A stretch of DNA of 64,000 nucleotides. Origin: Filimonas zeae (lineage in GTDB: Bacteria > Bacteroidota > Bacteroidia > Chitinophagales > Chitinophagaceae). The position numbers were made by a program, and so were the translations under genes. Each line of letters begins with the position of its first letter. Positions within the stretch are counted from its first letter, which is position 1. Positions 17,468-27,050 of this stretch are shown piece by piece. Where the stretch lies: the NCBI RefSeq assembly GCF_014641615.1, contig NZ_BMIB01000006.1, positions 186,001-250,000 of the forward strand, written 5' to 3'. The notes beneath the pieces were generated by a model. The model saw nothing but the letters and a program-made list of their open reading frames with translations. It ran no database searches and was not told where the DNA came from.

Positions 17468-18205
17468 TTATGATAATACTTCCTGCAATATTTCCAGGCT
17501 GCGCAGGGTTCCAAAGCCGGCCACGTGTAACGCAAAATACTGTTGCAGACTTTCCAGCAACTCGCGGCGCTGAAGGCGGGGCATGGATATAGTTTCGAGA
17601 TCGTTATAAAACTGGATATTGCTGATGCGCGAAGCATAAGAGGCTGTTTCGCCACTGATGTGAAAGGGATGCATAGGCGCTTCAGCCATAAACATCCCTT
17701 CCTGCAAATCCAGCACGGGTGTTTGTTTGCTGAAAGCCCCCTGCAGCTGAAAACCCAACTCGCCCCCGAGGTGTAAAGTAAAGTACAAAGGCAGGTTGGC
17801 AACCAATAGCTCAGAACCTCTGTCCAGTTGCTTTAAAGTATCTTCTATCAGGTAAAACAATTCCGGGTTGGCTTCGGGTTCTTTTAAGCTGTGCTGTAGC
17901 AGCTCTATCACATACATGGCTACGGCATTGCGTACCACATCAAAAAACACTTTATCATACAGATAGGCCCAACCGTATTCTTTAATGAATTGCAGATGTT
18001 TCAGCTCGTTGTGGTACACTTCCATCTGCAATATGGCACCGGGTTGAAACAGGCCTGCTTTGCCGTACGACTTTTTAGTGGTTTGCCGCACGCCTTTTAC
18101 CATATAGCTTTGTACACCAAACAACTCGGTATAAATACTGGCGATAACACTGGTTTCCCCGTACTTTACTGCTTTTAATACTATGCCTTTGGTTGCGTGT
18201 GTCAT
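17468..18205 (-). CDS. recO: DNA repair protein RecO
   Basis: 245 aa. The start MTHATKGIVLKAVKYGETSVIASIYTE is the typical RecO OB-fold, with the KxYGE-like motif, and the C-terminal helical domain has the usual length. I see no cysteine, so the zinc finger of some RecO proteins is absent. RecO loads RecA on SSB-coated DNA with RecR in gap repair. Start at 18205, just beside the carB terminator. Confidence 0.93.
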   Translation of the reverse strand: MTHATKGIVLKAVKYGETSVIASIYTELFGVQSYMVKGVRQTTKKSYGKAGLFQPGAILQMEVYHNELKHLQFIKEYGWAYLYDKVFFDVVRNAVAMYVIELLQHSLKEPEANPELFYLIEDTLKQLDRGSELLVANLPLYFTLHLGGELGFQLQGAFSKQTPVLDLQEGMFMAEAPMHPFHISGETASYASRISNIQFYNDLETISMPRLQRRELLESLQQYFALHVAGFGTLRSLEILQEVLS

Positions 18206-18213
18206 AATAAAAA

Positions 18214-18248
18214 AATCATTGAGCGGTATAGCCCAATGATTTTTATTT
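18214..18248 (-). terminator. intrinsic terminator of carB
   Basis: On the minus strand AATCATTG / CAATGATT stem with an 8-12-base loop is followed by a T-rich run (TTTTTTTATT). It lies between the carB stop (18266) and the recO start (18205), so recO needs its own promoter or read-through. Confidence 0.75.
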
Positions 18249-18265
18249 TAATAAACTAGTTGTTC

Positions 18266-19912
18266 TTAGTTTTCAAAGCTGCTGTAGAAATACGGCGTCT
18301 TGGCTTCAAACTCAGCGCTACAGGTGTCTACCATTTTGTATACACGGGTAATGCCTAAAGCTTTGCGCTTTTCGTACACCTGATCGTCGGAACAATCTGT
18401 TTTCAGCAGTTTTGCAATCTGATCATCGCTGAAGCCATTCTTTTTGGCATCTTTCAGCAGTTGCTCAGGCAGCGACTCCAGCGTATGTGTAGCAATTTCT
18501 TTTTCAATATCGCACAGCTGCTGAATCTGATAGATAAACCAGCGGTCGATATGCGTAGCCTGTACAATAGTTTTAACGGTAACACCCTGCATCAGCGCAT
18601 CTTTAATACGGAAGATACGATCCCATTTCGGAGTCTTGATGTATTCAATCAGCTCATCGGTTTTCATCAGGCTTTTGCCATAGTAACCTAAGCCAATAGC
18701 ATCATTCTCCAGGCTCTGACAGGCTTTCTGAATAGCTTCGGTAAAGCTGCGGCCTATGGCCATTACTTCACCCACGCTCTTCATTTGTAAACCTAAGGTA
18801 TCATTAGCGCCTTTAAACTTATCAAAGTTCCAGCGTGGTACTTTTACAATTACGTAGTCCAGCGCAGGCTCAAAGTAGGCGGAAGTGGTTTTGGTAATCT
18901 GGTTTTTCAGTTCATCCAGGTTATAACCGATAGCCAGTTTAGCCGCTATTTTAGCAATAGGGTAGCCTGTTGCTTTGGAAGCCAGTGCAGAAGAACGGCT
19001 TACACGCGGGTTAATTTCGATAGCAATAAGTTCTTCCGTTTCAGGATTCAGCGAAAACTGTACGTTACAACCACCGGCAAAGTTGCCCAGGTCGCGCATA
19101 ATATCGATAGCGGTATTACGCATCAGCTGAAAGGCGGTATCGCTCAGTGTCATAGCCGGCGCTACTGTAATAGAGTCGCCGGTATGCACCCCCATGGGGT
19201 CGAAGTTTTCAACGGTACATATAATTACCACGTTGTCTGCACTATCACGCAGCAGTTCCAGCTCAAACTCTTTCCAGCCCAGTACTGCTTTTTCTACCAG
19301 TACTTCGTGGATAGGAGAGGCACTTAAACCGCGGTTCAGCGCTTCATCCAGCTGATCTTTGCTGTGCACAAATCCGCCACCGGTACCACCCAGGGTAAAA
19401 GAAGGACGGATAACCAGCGGGAAGCCGATTTCCTGTGCAAACTCTTTTCCTTCCAGGAAGCTGTTGGCAGTTTTAGCCGGTGCAACGGGCACGCCCATTT
19501 TAATCATCCACTGACGGAACTTTTCGCGGTCTTCTGCTTTGTCAATGGCTTTAATATCCACACCAATCAGGCGGCAGTTGTATTTTTCCCAAACGCCTAA
19601 TTCTTCTGCTTCCTTGGCAAGGTTTAAAGCAGTTTGTCCACCCATGGTAGGCAGTACCGCATCAATCTGGTTTTCTTCCAGAATCTGCTCAATACTTTCC
19701 ACAGTCAATGGCAACAGGTATACCTTATCTGCCATCATAGGATCGGTCATAATAGTGGCGGGGTTACTGTTAATCAGTATCACCTTAATTCCTTCTTCAC
19801 GCAAGCTGCGTGCAGCCTGTGAACCGGAATAGTCGAATTCACACGCTTGTCCTATTACAATAGGTCCTGAACCGATAATTAACACCGACTTAATTGAATT
19901 GTCTCTGGGCAT
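18266..19912 (-). CDS. carB: carbamoyl-phosphate synthase large subunit, N-terminal half only
   Basis: 548 aa, compared with about 940-1080 for a full CarB. It contains the carboxyphosphate domain (IGSGPIVIGQACEFDYSGSQA near residue 12, TMGGQTALN, IRPSFTLGGTGGG, EINPRVSRSSALASKATGYPIA) and the oligomerisation domain, then stops at TPYFYSSFEN, exactly where a full CarB continues into its second GGGPNRIGQG half. The stop is in-frame and followed by a terminator. A second-half gene is not in this window; recO is next. Split CarB is known in Methanocaldococcus and Aquifex, so this is probably a genuine two-gene arrangement, not a broken copy, but I cannot see the other half. Confidence 0.9.
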   Translation of the reverse strand: MPRDNSIKSVLIIGSGPIVIGQACEFDYSGSQAARSLREEGIKVILINSNPATIMTDPMMADKVYLLPLTVESIEQILEENQIDAVLPTMGGQTALNLAKEAEELGVWEKYNCRLIGVDIKAIDKAEDREKFRQWMIKMGVPVAPAKTANSFLEGKEFAQEIGFPLVIRPSFTLGGTGGGFVHSKDQLDEALNRGLSASPIHEVLVEKAVLGWKEFELELLRDSADNVVIICTVENFDPMGVHTGDSITVAPAMTLSDTAFQLMRNTAIDIMRDLGNFAGGCNVQFSLNPETEELIAIEINPRVSRSSALASKATGYPIAKIAAKLAIGYNLDELKNQITKTTSAYFEPALDYVIVKVPRWNFDKFKGANDTLGLQMKSVGEVMAIGRSFTEAIQKACQSLENDAIGLGYYGKSLMKTDELIEYIKTPKWDRIFRIKDALMQGVTVKTIVQATHIDRWFIYQIQQLCDIEKEIATHTLESLPEQLLKDAKKNGFSDDQIAKLLKTDCSDDQVYEKRKALGITRVYKMVDTCSAEFEAKTPYFYSSFEN

Positions 19913-20046
19913 GGTACTTGCTACTAGTGCGATTAATATTAAAAAGACAATTTACCCCGTTAGAGAATGGTAAATTCTGCTGCTGACCGGATAAATTGCG
20001 CAAAAGTAAGTTTTTGATTACAATTAGCCGGATAAATTTATTCTTA

Positions 20047-21792
20047 ATGCTGAGATCTGCTGTTTTTTTCCTGCTGCTGGCCCATTATTCCCTTGTTCAG
20101 GCGCAGAGTGCCGGTGTGTTTCCCCAACAATATTTCCGCAACCCGCTGGGTGTGCCTATTGAGCTGAGTGCCAATTTTGGCGAGGTGCGTAAAGACCATT
20201 TTCATATGGGGCTGGACATACGTACCAGACAACGGGTTAACTTACCGGTGTATGCAGCGGCGGAAGGTTATATTTCCCGCATATCTATACAGCGTTACGG
20301 ATATGGAAAAGCAATATATATTCAGCATCCGGAAGGGTATATTACTGTTTATGGCCACCTGAACGGTTTTTATGATACGCTGGACCGGTACATTGTTCAA
20401 AAGCAATATAAGGATGAGCAGTGGGAGCAGGATTTTTCGCTGCCGGCAGGGCTGTTCCCGGTTTCCAAAGGGCAGTTTATAGCCTTGAGCGGCAATACCG
20501 GTTCGTCCGGCGGGCCGCATCTGCATTTTGAAATACGCGATACCCGTACTGGCAACAACCTGAACCCCCTTTTATTTGGAATGGGGGTAGCAGATAATAT
20601 TGCCCCTGTGCTGCAAGGGCTTTACTGGTACGACCGCCGATACAGCACTTACCAGGCCGGCGCCAAACGCATTCCTTTTACCGGAGCCAAAGGCAGCTAT
20701 ACGGTGAATGGCGGCGATACGGTGCGTTTAGGTTCGTCAAAAGTATCTTTTGCTGTGCGGGCAGAAGACCGTACCAACAGCTCTCCGTTTCTGTTTGGTA
20801 TTTACGAAGCCAGTTTGTGGATGGATGACAGCCTGCGCTGCGATTTTCAGATCAACAACTTCTCCTATCCCGATAGTCGCTATGTAAACGGCAGTATAGA
20901 TTACAATGTATTTCTGCAAAGCGGGCAGGGTATACAGCATTTGTCTCAATTACCGGGCAACCGCCTTTCTGTATACAACACAGATGATGCACGGGGTGTG
21001 ATACCGTTTACCGATACGCTGCCGCACACCGTGCGTATGGTATTAAGAGATGTAGCGGGTAACAGTACGGTGGTGCAGTTTGTAGTACGGTACGACCCTG
21101 CACTGGAAGAGAACCTGTTTTTTACCATGAACAGTGTGGCGTTTCCGCCAGGCCAGGCGCGGCAGTTAAAAGAACAGCAGGTAGATGCCAGCTTTAGCGA
21201 ACTGGCGTTTTATGATATGGTTCCGTTTGTTTTATCCGGGCAACCGGCAGGCAGCTGGCCACAGGCTTCCGGGGCTGCAGGGCTGCACAATGCCACCGTA
21301 CCTGTGCATGATAACTATACGGTGCAATTGCCGGTAAAGCCTGAGATGGCGGCGTATGCAGACCAGCTGCTGATGCAACTGGAGAGCGGCCGTTATAAGC
21401 TGATACAAAAAGCCAAACCGGCTGCTGCGGGCTGGTATAAGGGTTCTTTTAACCGTTTGGGAACGGTACAATTGATAGCCGACACGGTTGCCCCTACCAT
21501 TGCCACTTATGGATGGAAGAATGGGCAAACGTTTACCAACCAAGCCAACTTACATATCCGTTGCAACGACAATAATGGCGAGGTACAGCATTTTCGTGCT
21601 TTGCTGGATGGGCAATGGCTGTTATTTACCCATAGCACCAGCGATTATATCTATACCTTTGACGGGCATTGCGGTATTGGCCCCCATACGCTTACAGTTT
21701 CTGTACAGGATGTGGCCGGCAATACCACTACCAAAGAATTTCAGTTTACAAAAAAAGCACCCACCAATGGCGGCAATAAAAGAAGGAAGTAA
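20047..21792 (+). CDS. M23 family metallopeptidase, secreted
   Basis: 581 aa from ATG 20047 (MLRSAVFFLLLAHYSLVQAQ), a signal peptide; the frame extends to a TTG at 19996, which is less likely. The LytM domain has FGEVRKDHFHMGLDI (HxxxD) and GGPHLHFEI (HxH), the zinc ligands of endopeptidases that cut peptidoglycan cross-links. A long C-terminal region with beta-sandwich features follows (RAEDRTNSSPF; VTLTVSVQDVAGNT-like repeats, DxxGN). It overlaps the downstream Bcp start by 26 bases. Confidence 0.9.
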   Translation: MLRSAVFFLLLAHYSLVQAQSAGVFPQQYFRNPLGVPIELSANFGEVRKDHFHMGLDIRTRQRVNLPVYAAAEGYISRISIQRYGYGKAIYIQHPEGYITVYGHLNGFYDTLDRYIVQKQYKDEQWEQDFSLPAGLFPVSKGQFIALSGNTGSSGGPHLHFEIRDTRTGNNLNPLLFGMGVADNIAPVLQGLYWYDRRYSTYQAGAKRIPFTGAKGSYTVNGGDTVRLGSSKVSFAVRAEDRTNSSPFLFGIYEASLWMDDSLRCDFQINNFSYPDSRYVNGSIDYNVFLQSGQGIQHLSQLPGNRLSVYNTDDARGVIPFTDTLPHTVRMVLRDVAGNSTVVQFVVRYDPALEENLFFTMNSVAFPPGQARQLKEQQVDASFSELAFYDMVPFVLSGQPAGSWPQASGAAGLHNATVPVHDNYTVQLPVKPEMAAYADQLLMQLESGRYKLIQKAKPAAAGWYKGSFNRLGTVQLIADTVAPTIATYGWKNGQTFTNQANLHIRCNDNNGEVQHFRALLDGQWLLFTHSTSDYIYTFDGHCGIGPHTLTVSVQDVAGNTTTKEFQFTKKAPTNGGNKRRK

Positions 21793-22231
21793 AGCGCCGG
21801 ATTTTACCGGTACAGATCAGAACGGCAATACCGTATCGCTGAAAGATTTTAAAGGCAGTAAAGTGGTTCTTTATTTTTATCCCAAAGACGATACGCCGGG
21901 ATGTACTGCCCAGGCCTGTAACCTGCGCGATAACTACAGCCATCTGCTGAAAAAAGGTTTAAAGGTGATTGGTATAAGCACTGATAGCGTAAAAAGCCAT
22001 AAGAAGTTTGAAACCAAGTATGAGCTGCCTTTTCCGCTGATTGCAGATGAGGACAAACAGATTGTGGAGCAGTACGGGGTATATGGCGAGAAAACTTTTA
22101 TGGGTAAAACCCACATGGGAACTATCCGCACTACTTTTTTAATTGATGAGGAAGGTAACGTGTTTAAAGTGCTGGATAAGCCGGATACCAAAAACCAGAC
22201 AGAGCAGGTATTTGAAGCCTGGGGCATTTAA
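21767..22231 (+). CDS. bcp: thioredoxin-dependent thiol peroxidase (Bcp/AhpC-TSA family)
   Basis: 154 aa from ATG 21767 (MAAIKEGSKAPDFTG); the frame continues upstream inside the M23 gene but those residues have no match. The peroxidatic Cys is C46 in DDTPGCTAQAC with the resolving Cys at C51, as in Bcp. It reduces hydroperoxides using thioredoxin. It overlaps the M23 peptidase gene by 26 bases on the same strand, so the two are co-transcribed, with translational coupling likely. Confidence 0.92.
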   Translation: MAAIKEGSKAPDFTGTDQNGNTVSLKDFKGSKVVLYFYPKDDTPGCTAQACNLRDNYSHLLKKGLKVIGISTDSVKSHKKFETKYELPFPLIADEDKQIVEQYGVYGEKTFMGKTHMGTIRTTFLIDEEGNVFKVLDKPDTKNQTEQVFEAWGI

Positions 22232-22237
22232 CCCGGC

Positions 22238-23017
22238 TTACGGATTATTCAATATCCACTGCACCTCGCCAAATTGAAAATATGGTTGCATGGCTTCCTG
22301 TACCCACAGTAAGCCATGCTTATCTACCCTGTCTATTACACATTCAAACACCTCATCGCCTTTACGCAGGCTTACTCTTTCTCCCCTTTTAAACAGAACG
22401 GCGTTGTATTGTTCCAGTATATGGACTTCTTTTTCTTCATTATTGATACTCTGCTGCAATTGCTGAAAGCGCTTTTGCAGGCAGGCGCAGAGTTCCTTTG
22501 CAAGAGTTACGGTATGGAAAGTTTTGCCGGTAATCTGCCTTAACGATACCACATTGGGCATGTTTTCAAAGGCCGCCTGGTTAATGTTTACGCCCATTCC
22601 GGCCACAGCCCACTGCCAATTCCGGCCTTTTATACTGTTTTCTATGAGCAGGCCCGCTGCCTTTCTGTCACGCCAGTAAATATCATTGGGCCATTTCACG
22701 CGTGTTTCGTCCAGCGCATGGTGGCTGAAAAAATCGTAAGCTGCCAGCGCCACCGTTGCGCTGAGCAAAAACTGCCGGGAAAGCGGTAAGCTACTGGTAT
22801 CCAGCAGTACAGACAGCAAAATGTTCTCAGAACGCGCTGCTTTCCATACCTTTCCGCGCTGTCCTTTGCCGGCAGTTTGCTCGTGTGCAAACCACGCACT
22901 GCCATGTATTCCGGCACCTTTTTGAACAATGCCCATGGCATAGTTGTTGGTACTGTCAACGCTGGATAATTCTGTAAAAGGTTCCCCAATTATTTGATTG
23001 GCATGTGAAGGAGGCAA
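22238..23017 (-). CDS. birA: biotin--[acetyl-CoA-carboxylase] ligase
   Basis: 259 aa with the biotin-binding GKGQRGK motif (around 50-56) and KWPNDIYWRDRKAAGLLIE, the ATP and biotin region of BirA, and a C-terminal SH3-like domain. It lacks an N-terminal helix-turn-helix, so it is a group I ligase with no repressor function. It diverges from rsfS with about 60 bases between. Confidence 0.92.
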   Translation of the reverse strand: MPPSHANQIIGEPFTELSSVDSTNNYAMGIVQKGAGIHGSAWFAHEQTAGKGQRGKVWKAARSENILLSVLLDTSSLPLSRQFLLSATVALAAYDFFSHHALDETRVKWPNDIYWRDRKAAGLLIENSIKGRNWQWAVAGMGVNINQAAFENMPNVVSLRQITGKTFHTVTLAKELCACLQKRFQQLQQSINNEEKEVHILEQYNAVLFKRGERVSLRKGDEVFECVIDRVDKHGLLWVQEAMQPYFQFGEVQWILNNP

Positions 23018-23078
23018 AAGAATTATTATTTTTGACGAGGCGAAACTACAATTTATTCATTTTAAACTTGTTTGATTA

Positions 23079-23483
23079 TTGGCACCATTATCCGTTTTAG
23101 CTGCACGCCCAAAAAGCAACGTTACTGCGCTCACCAGGAATTCTAAAATATTCAAGACTATTATAAAGGCCATCCACGACAAAAAGGGTGAAAATATCAT
23201 TTCGCTCGACCTTAGGAAAATACCTGAGGCTGTAGCGGATTTCTTTATTATATGTGAAGCCACCAGTACCACGCAGGTAAAAGCAATCAGCGATAATATT
23301 GAAGTGGTGCTGAAGGATGAGTTAGGAGAAACGCCATACAAGCATGAAGGTCACCAGGCCCTGCAATGGGTAATTATTGATTATGTAAACATTGTGGTGC
23401 ACGTAATGCAACCCGATACCAGAAAATTTTACCGGCTGGAGGAGATGTGGAGTGACGCCGCCGGTATGGAACATGCTGAATAA
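23079..23483 (+). CDS. rsfS: ribosome silencing factor RsfS (Iojap family)
   Basis: 134 aa starting at a TTG (23079); no ATG or GTG precedes the conserved region, and a TGA lies 2 codons upstream, so TTG is the only normal start. The fold is clear: IFKTIIKAIHDKKGENIISLDLRKIPEAVADFFIICEA and HVMQPDTRKFYRLEEMWSDA. RsfS binds L14 to prevent subunit joining in starvation. Divergent from birA, and 53 bases ahead of ftsH, as in many Bacteroidota. Confidence 0.9.
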   Translation: MAPLSVLAARPKSNVTALTRNSKIFKTIIKAIHDKKGENIISLDLRKIPEAVADFFIICEATSTTQVKAISDNIEVVLKDELGETPYKHEGHQALQWVIIDYVNIVVHVMQPDTRKFYRLEEMWSDAAGMEHAE

Positions 23484-23536
23484 ACACTTATCTGACTCAA
23501 ACCTTATTAATACAATTTTAGCTTTAGCAAGACCGT

Positions 23537-25609
23537 ATGGCACAAGATGATAAAAAAATAACTCCTGGTTTTTCGGGAGGGGGAGATGACAAGGGACAAA
23601 GACGAGGGCCTAGATTCAGCATATACTGGATATACGCTATAATAGCCGCGATCTTAATTGGCTATCAGGTATTAAGTCTGAACACCGCCAGTACCCAAAA
23701 CACCACTGAGCAGGAATTTAAGCAAAAAATGCTGTTGCAGGGTGACGTAGCTAAACTGGACATTATCAGTAATAAAAATCTGGTTCGCGTTCACATAAAA
23801 AAAGACAGCATCCGTAAGGCTTTTTATGCGGAAAAATTCAAGCGTACCAATGCTGCTGAAAACGTAAAAGGGCCTCAGTTTGAGTTTAAGGTAGCTGATA
23901 TGAAAAGCTTCCAGGACCGGCTTGCTGACTTTTACAAAACTTATCATATTGCGGAAGCAGAAACTTTCGTAACCGATGAGGGAGAGTGGTACGGACCTGC
24001 TTTTCAGGCACTGCTGACCATTCTGGTGTTTGCCGGTATATGGATACTGATGATGCGCAAAATGGGCGGCCCCGGTGGCGGTGGCGGTCCGGGTGGCATT
24101 TTCAACATCGGTAAATCCAAAGCACAGCTTTTTGAAAAAGGTACCAAAGTAAATATCACTTTCTCCGATGTTGCCGGTTTGGATGAAGCCAAGCAGGAGG
24201 TAATGGAGATTGTGGATTTTCTGAAGAATCCTAAGAAATATACCGCACTGGGTGGTAAAATACCTAAAGGTGCCTTGCTGGTAGGCCCTCCGGGCACCGG
24301 TAAAACCCTGCTGGCGAAAGCTATGGCGGGTGAGGCACAGGTACCCTTCTTCAGCATGAGTGGCTCTGACTTTGTGGAATTGTTTGTGGGTGTGGGTGCC
24401 AGCCGTGTACGTGACCTGTTTAAGCAGGCACGCGAAAAATCTCCCTGTGTAATATTCATTGATGAGATTGACGCTATTGGCCGTGCACGTGGCCGTAACG
24501 CCATTATGAGTAATGATGAGCGTGAAAACACACTGAACCAGTTACTGGTTGAAATGGATGGTTTTGGTACAGATAGCGGTATTATTATATTGGCTGCTAC
24601 CAACAGACCAGACGTACTGGATAGCGCTTTACTGCGTCCGGGCCGTTTTGACAGACAAATCAGCATTGACCGTCCGGATGTAAAAGGACGTGAAGCCATA
24701 TTTAAAGTGCATCTGAAGCCTATTAAAATTTCTCAGGCACTGGATATACATAAACTGGCAGAGCAAACTCCTGGTTTTGCAGGTGCGGATATTGCCAACG
24801 TATGTAATGAAGCGGCACTGATTGCAGCCCGTAAAGGCAAAGACGCTGTGGAAATGAGCGATTTTCAGGATGCGATTGACAGGGTAATTGGTGGTTTGGA
24901 GAAAAAGAACAAGATTATTCTGCCGGAAGAAAAAGAAATTATCGCTTATCACGAAGCGGGCCATGCTATTTGTGGCTGGTATCTGGAACATGCTTATCCG
25001 CTGTTAAAGGTTACCATTGTACCACGTGGTACTGCGGCTTTAGGTTATGCGCAATACACTCCGAAAGAGCAGTATCTGTACAATACCGATCAATTGACTG
25101 ATCAGATTTGTATGACACTGGGTGGACGTGCCGCGGAAGAAATATTCTTTGGTAAAATATCTACCGGCGCATCCAACGATCTGCAGCAGATTACCAAAAT
25201 GGCTTACTCTATGATTACCGTATACGGTATGAATGATAAGGTAGGAAACATCAGCTACTACGATCCGCAGGCAGAGAATACGTTTACCAAGCCTTACAGC
25301 GAGGAAACCGGAAAACTGATTGACGACGAGGTAAGAAAACTGATTGAGTCAGCCTACGTTCGCACCAAGAAGCTGTTAACAGAGAAAAAGGCACAGGTAG
25401 AAATTCTGGCCAAGCAACTGTTAACAAAAGAAGTATTGTTCCAGAGCGATGTGGAAATACTGATTGGCAAACGCCCTTATGAAGATAAAAAGCCCCTGGA
25501 TATAGATCCTGAAAGCAAACATCCGGAGCCGGGTGCTATCAGCGAAGGCGTTCCTCCTTATGATGGTGGTTTGAATAAACTGCCCGTTGAAGAAAAAAAC
25601 GAGGATTAG
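23537..25609 (+). CDS. ftsH: ATP-dependent zinc metalloprotease FtsH
   Basis: 690 aa. Two N-terminal membrane helices (about 28-48 and 156-174) flank a periplasmic loop; a Gly-rich linker follows. AAA motifs are GPPGTGKT (Walker A, about 250), FIDEIDAIG (Walker B) and an SRH; the protease site HEAGH lies at about 472. Processive degrader of membrane and regulatory proteins. Second gene of the rsfS-ftsH-LUD-lpxH-mscS run. Confidence 0.97.
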   Translation: MAQDDKKITPGFSGGGDDKGQRRGPRFSIYWIYAIIAAILIGYQVLSLNTASTQNTTEQEFKQKMLLQGDVAKLDIISNKNLVRVHIKKDSIRKAFYAEKFKRTNAAENVKGPQFEFKVADMKSFQDRLADFYKTYHIAEAETFVTDEGEWYGPAFQALLTILVFAGIWILMMRKMGGPGGGGGPGGIFNIGKSKAQLFEKGTKVNITFSDVAGLDEAKQEVMEIVDFLKNPKKYTALGGKIPKGALLVGPPGTGKTLLAKAMAGEAQVPFFSMSGSDFVELFVGVGASRVRDLFKQAREKSPCVIFIDEIDAIGRARGRNAIMSNDERENTLNQLLVEMDGFGTDSGIIILAATNRPDVLDSALLRPGRFDRQISIDRPDVKGREAIFKVHLKPIKISQALDIHKLAEQTPGFAGADIANVCNEAALIAARKGKDAVEMSDFQDAIDRVIGGLEKKNKIILPEEKEIIAYHEAGHAICGWYLEHAYPLLKVTIVPRGTAALGYAQYTPKEQYLYNTDQLTDQICMTLGGRAAEEIFFGKISTGASNDLQQITKMAYSMITVYGMNDKVGNISYYDPQAENTFTKPYSEETGKLIDDEVRKLIESAYVRTKKLLTEKKAQVEILAKQLLTKEVLFQSDVEILIGKRPYEDKKPLDIDPESKHPEPGAISEGVPPYDGGLNKLPVEEKNED

Positions 25610-25616
25610 ATATAAG

Positions 25617-26261
25617 ATGAAAGTTTCTCCTTCAAAAGAAAACATTCTGAAAAAGATAAGACAGGCACTGAGTAATCCGGTGCCTGTTCCTTTTCCGCAT
25701 AGTGAGGGCGCAGAAGCGGTGTTTAACCCATCGCAGCAGGAACTGGAGATTGAATTTGCAGAAAACTTTACCGGCTTGCAGGGTCGCTTTGCTTTTTGTG
25801 AAAATGAACAGGAACTGGTAGCGCAGCTGCATGCGCTGATTACTGCCCGCGAATGGAAGCAGGTATACTGCCGGGAAGATGCCTTAAAGGCCACTTTACA
25901 GCAGAACGGCTTTGCCGATCCGATGCATGCACCTAATACCTACGCCAGTGATGCTGCTATTACCACCTGTGAATGGCTGGTTGCCCGAACAGGCAGTATT
26001 ATTATGAGCAGCGCCCAGCAAAGTGGCAGAACTACCAGCGTATACACGCCGGTACATATCTGCATTGCCTACACCAATCAGTTGGTATATGATATAAGAG
26101 ATGCGCTGCACAATATGAAAGAACAATACCCCAACATACCTTCCCTGATTACACTGGCTACCGGTCCCAGCCGTACAGCGGATATTGAAAAAACGCTGGT
26201 TACAGGTGTTCATGGCCCTAAAGAAGTGTTCTGCTTTCTGGTAGAAAGGGCTGTGCCATAG
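25617..26261 (+). CDS. LUD-domain protein (LutC/YkgG family)
   Basis: 214 aa from ATG 25617 (MKVSPSKENILKKIRQALSN), 8 bases after the ftsH stop; an earlier GTG/ATG frame overlaps ftsH. LUD features are seen: DAAITTCEWLVARTGSIIMSS, VYTPVHICI and LATGPSRTADIEKTLVTGVHGP, matching LutC. In lactate utilisation LutC acts with LutA and LutB; here neither is present, so its role is unclear. Bacteroidota often carry this gene behind ftsH. Confidence 0.9.
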   Translation: MKVSPSKENILKKIRQALSNPVPVPFPHSEGAEAVFNPSQQELEIEFAENFTGLQGRFAFCENEQELVAQLHALITAREWKQVYCREDALKATLQQNGFADPMHAPNTYASDAAITTCEWLVARTGSIIMSSAQQSGRTTSVYTPVHICIAYTNQLVYDIRDALHNMKEQYPNIPSLITLATGPSRTADIEKTLVTGVHGPKEVFCFLVERAVP

Positions 26262-26284
26262 CGGGTTATTTTTATCTTTACGGC

Positions 26285-27046
26285 ATGACAGAAGTGAAGC
26301 CTGGCAAAAAAATCTACTTTCTTTCCGATTTTCATTTAGGCGCCCCTGATTACGAAGCCAGCCTGGTGAGGGAAAAAAAGATTGTTGCCTTCCTGGATAC
26401 TATTAAACAAGACGCTCAGGAGATTTTTATAGTAGGTGATATGTTCGACTTTTGGTACGAATACCGCCAGGTGGTACCAAAAGGTTATGTACGCCTGCTG
26501 GGTAAACTGGCAGAACTAACCGACTCCGGCATTGCTATTCACTTTTTTCTGGGTAACCACGATATGTGGATGAGTGGCTACTTTGAAAGGGAGCTGCATA
26601 TACCCGTATACGACGCCCCACGGATATTTGAGCGCAACGGCAAATCGTTTTACATAGCCCACGGCGACGGTTTAGGGCCGGGCGATCATGGTTATAAGTT
26701 TTTGAAAAAAGTATTCCGTAACCCTGTTTGCCAGTGGCTATTCGGACAGTTACACCCTACCTGGGGTATTGGGCTGGCCAATTACTTTAGCCGGAAAAGC
26801 CGGGCTAAAACCGGTAATGCAGATGCTGTTTTTCTGGGTGAGGATAATGAGTGGCTGATTATTTACGCCAAAGAAGTACTTACCAAACAGCATTACGACT
26901 TTTTTGTATTTGGACACCGCCATTATCCGCTGGACCTGCCCCTGGGTAATAACAGCCGCTATGTGAATCTGGGTGACTGGATTACTAACTTTACATATGC
27001 CTGTTTTGACGGCACTGATATGCATTTAAAGACTTGTGAAGCCTGA
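26285..27046 (+). CDS. lpxH: UDP-2,3-diacylglucosamine diphosphatase (LpxH-like)
   Basis: 253 aa calcineurin-type phosphoesterase. Metal motifs are SDFHLG, GDMFDFWYE, GNHDMW, AHGDGLG and FGHRHYP, in the order expected for LpxH, which releases UMP from UDP-diacylglucosamine in lipid A synthesis. Fourth gene of the ftsH run, 23 bases after LUD; stop codon precedes mscS start by 4 bases. Another lipid A gene (LpxD paralogue) lies at 34.9 kb. Confidence 0.88.
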   Translation: MTEVKPGKKIYFLSDFHLGAPDYEASLVREKKIVAFLDTIKQDAQEIFIVGDMFDFWYEYRQVVPKGYVRLLGKLAELTDSGIAIHFFLGNHDMWMSGYFERELHIPVYDAPRIFERNGKSFYIAHGDGLGPGDHGYKFLKKVFRNPVCQWLFGQLHPTWGIGLANYFSRKSRAKTGNADAVFLGEDNEWLIIYAKEVLTKQHYDFFVFGHRHYPLDLPLGNNSRYVNLGDWITNFTYACFDGTDMHLKTCEA

Positions 27047-27050
27047 TTGT

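Noticed and set aside
25617..26261. Lactate-utilisation operon lutABC
   Set aside because: Only the LutC-like LUD gene is present; LutA and LutB are absent.
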